Shown: one piece after another, positions 51,961 through 53,433 of the stretch
Position numbering within the stretch: the first letter of the stretch is position 1
How the letters are laid out: every line of letters begins with the position of its first letter
Source of the DNA: Gammaproteobacteria bacterium
GTDB lineage: Bacteria; Pseudomonadota; Gammaproteobacteria; Steroidobacterales; Steroidobacteraceae
Direction: 5' to 3'
DNA length: 53,433 nt
Assembly: GCA_028293805.1 (NCBI GenBank)
Contig: JAQGOC010000141.1
Span: 1-53,433, forward strand
Position numbers and translations under genes: made by a program
The notes under the pieces: model-generated
What the model saw: only the letters and a program-made list of their open reading frames with translations
What the model was told of the DNA's origin: nothing
The model's database searches: none

Positions 51961-52371
51961 ATGAGAAAAATCGCCGCGCTGGCCGGTCTGTTGTCCAGCG
52001 TCCTTCTATCCGGCTGTCAGTTGAGCCCGGCGCACACCGCGGCCCACAGCTATTCGACCGTCATCAACGTAAAGCTATCCGACTGGCAGCCCGCCACCAA
52101 CACAGCCGGGCAGAAGGGCTTCGCGGTCGACCGGACCGTGCCCGAGTTGACCGACGAGGTCGTGGACCACGATGGTGTCGCGGTTTACTACATGTTCGAA
52201 GGATCGGATCGGTATGAGCCGTTGCCGCTGGTGTTCAACAGCGTGATCTATCACGCCTATCATTCAAAGGGAAAACTGTCCCTGCGCATGTTTTCCGCTA
52301 TCGGCCAGAATCTGGGGGAGCGACCTCCGCCGGAGGTCACGGACCTCAAAGCAAAAATTGTAATCTTCTGA
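51961..52371 (+). CDS. Lipoprotein of unknown function
   Basis: A small lipoprotein of 136 residues that I do not recognise. The signal ends in a lipobox (LLSGC at about residue 19), so the mature protein is lipid-anchored. The body looks like a beta-rich domain (TVINVKLSDWQPATNTAG, AVYYMFEGSDRYEPLPLVF, GKLSLRMFSAIG). The ATG at 51961 gives the signal peptide; the frame is open to 51661, which I consider non-coding. It lies alone in a gene-poor stretch. Confidence 0.7.
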   Translation: MRKIAALAGLLSSVLLSGCQLSPAHTAAHSYSTVINVKLSDWQPATNTAGQKGFAVDRTVPELTDEVVDHDGVAVYYMFEGSDRYEPLPLVFNSVIYHAYHSKGKLSLRMFSAIGQNLGERPPPEVTDLKAKIVIF

Positions 52372-52840
52372 CGGTTGCCACCGCCTGCGGCCGCGCGCGG
52401 TTCGGCGCCGGTACCGTGGATTGCAGCGATGCCCACGTCGGCGCGCGAGGCTTACTTTTGGGGCAGAATGCTGTGCGGTGCTGCTGCCCTATCTCTGACA
52501 TGTGCGGGAGTCCTCATTGGAGTGCATTTGAATCGCGGTGTGCTTTGCGCATGAGGACGCGGCAGAACACGTTTTCTTATCCTGAGTGTTGCCTCTTTAT
52601 TACAGGCGGCACACAAACGGGCGTACCCACGATCCGACGCACGTCCTCCGCGCCTTCTGATCGAACAGATGTTCGACTTGCCGGGTCATGACCCGGCTCG
52701 CTCGCCATAGGGCCGGATTGGGCGCACGTCTCGCCGGAGCAGCAGAAGGCTCAATCGCGGCGTTTGCACGGCTCGCAATCGAGCGCTGCGCGCCAGGTCC
52801 CACGAGGCCTATGCGCCATAGCTCAACCCATACGGGGCAA
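52372..52840. other. Region without a supported gene
   Basis: About 470 bp with no credible coding sequence. Frames on both strands are short or lack protein character. It continues into the remnant that follows. Confidence 0.3.
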
Positions 52841-53113
52841 GGTGACGAGCGCTTCCACATCAGCGGCCCGTCCTATCTCGCCCGAGGTGTCTCGAAAATG
52901 AACCGGGAGGCTATCAGGCGAGACCTGAACATCCTGATGGATGAAGCGCTCAGGGCAAGGATTCCGATACTCATTGGCACATGCGGTACTTGCGGGACCG
53001 ACTCTGGTGTCAACTGGACCCGGGACATTGCGATAGAAGTGGCTCGAGAGCTGGTGTTACTCCGAAGATCGCTAGTTGGTGTTGCAACCGCCCGGAAGTG
53101 GGCGGGTCATTAG
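52841..53113 (+). pseudogene. Broken AtuA-like (DUF1446-type) gene fragment
   Basis: The plus-strand frame reads SGPSYLARGVSKMNREAIRR, DLNILMDEALRARIPILIGT and CGTCGTDSGVNWTRDIAIEV. I recall such segments (STDSGPxYLGxGxxK, IPLIIGSCGTSGTDxGVDW) from the acyclic terpene utilisation family and relatives. At the expected STDSGP, the DNA fits a 1-base deletion (TCCACATCAGCGGC), which shifts the frame. Similarity ends after about 70 residues and the stop is at 53111-53113. No full gene remains. The family assignment is from memory and tentative. Confidence 0.45.
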
Positions 53114-53208
53114 CGCATCGGGGAAATTGCTGAAGCGGGAGTGCTTCTCCGGAAACCGCGCTCCCGGCCTGCGGTTTTCTTGACTCAGGCGGCCGCGCTC
53201 AGGAGGAG

Positions 53209-53433
53209 TTACTTATCGGCTCCCTCGCCCGGCGGCAGCGCCGGAAACGGCAGCCGAACCTGGTTAGCGTTCGCCTCCGGCAGGTCCCAGCTCAGAAACT
53301 GATTCACGTGGTCCACGAAGAGCTCCGGGTATTGGTATTGCGAACCGTGGTTTGAATCGGGATAAAGAATCAGCGCGGCGTTCGGCAGGTTTTGCTGCAG
53401 GTGATAGGAATTGACCGTCGGCACGATGACGTC
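53209..53433 (-). CDS. Alpha/beta hydrolase, C-terminal part only
   Basis: The minus-strand frame is open to the right edge, so the N-terminus lies outside. The 75 visible residues contain VPTVNSYHLQQNLPNAALIL followed by YPDSNHGSQYQYPELFVDHV, the end of an alpha/beta hydrolase, with the catalytic histidine in DSNHG. The acidic residue of the triad would lie just upstream of the visible part. The tail ends PFPALPPGEGADK. Substrate unknown. Confidence 0.75.
   Translation of the reverse strand, partial: DVIVPTVNSYHLQQNLPNAALILYPDSNHGSQYQYPELFVDHVNQFLSWDLPEANANQVRLPFPALPPGEGADK

Noticed and set aside
1-53433. tRNA, rRNA, CRISPR arrays, insertion sequences, phage genes or a replication origin
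   Set aside because: I looked for direct repeat arrays, transposase motifs and tRNA-like patterns by eye and saw none. A tRNA search program could still find a missed one.

Overview
The window looks like chromosomal DNA from a free-living, GC-rich Gram-negative bacterium. A gammaproteobacterium of the Steroidobacter/Xanthomonadales type is my best guess (inference). The support is a TonB-dependent receptor, an Mla-type ABC lipid transporter, lipoproteins, Tat-exported redox proteins and many c-type cytochromes. I see no rRNA, tRNA, CRISPR, phage or insertion sequence. Several short broken gene pieces (CaiB, GntR/FCD, LysR, winged-helix and an AtuA-like piece) show ongoing gene loss.

Layout. 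1-3.2 kb: a BASS-family transporter (cut by the left edge), a PLP aminotransferase and a MarR regulator fused to a Lon-protease-like domain. 3.2-6.7 kb: pirin and NADPH-dependent FMN reductase on the minus strand, a divergent LysR regulator, and a HAD phosphatase. 6.7-10.8 kb: a sparse stretch with a VIT-family transporter, a membrane protein of unknown role and a TauE/SafE transporter. 10.8-14.7 kb: an exported creatininase-like protein divergent from two overlapping exported amidohydrolases.

14.8-28.8 kb is an amine/guanidino-compound catabolic region. It holds a PuuB-like FAD oxidase, a GABA aminotransferase, a GcvT-like protein, a PYROXD2-like oxidoreductase, an aldehyde dehydrogenase, a TPP enzyme resembling 2-ketoarginine decarboxylase (AruI) and an MFS transporter. 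Four regulators lie among them (tandem Lrp, TetR, XRE-cupin, LuxR). A 16-bp near-palindrome recurs upstream of the oxidase, gabT and the XRE-cupin gene. A guanidinobutyrase-like ureohydrolase at 45.3-46.3 kb could link the decarboxylase to GABA. Together with the aminotransferase at 0.9 kb, most steps of the arginine transaminase route could be encoded here.

28.9-33.5 kb: a TonB-dependent receptor and a TPR-sulfotransferase. 34.1-43.1 kb: a block of exported redox proteins. On the minus strand a tightly packed run reads DUF1592 (heme motif), DUF1552 (Tat), a secreted repeat protein, an unknown exported protein, a Tat-exported VOC protein, cytochrome c' and a triheme cytochrome c. It faces a HiPIP and a second cytochrome c' on the plus strand. 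This block is the best candidate for an undescribed system. 43.4-46.3 kb: a Rieske oxygenase, a CHRD protein and the ureohydrolase. 46.6-47.6 kb: gene remnants. 47.6-51.2 kb: an MlaE(STAS)-MlaF-MlaD-lipoprotein operon. 51.2-53.4 kb: mostly non-coding, with one lipoprotein, a broken AtuA-like gene and the C-terminus of an alpha/beta hydrolase running off the right edge.
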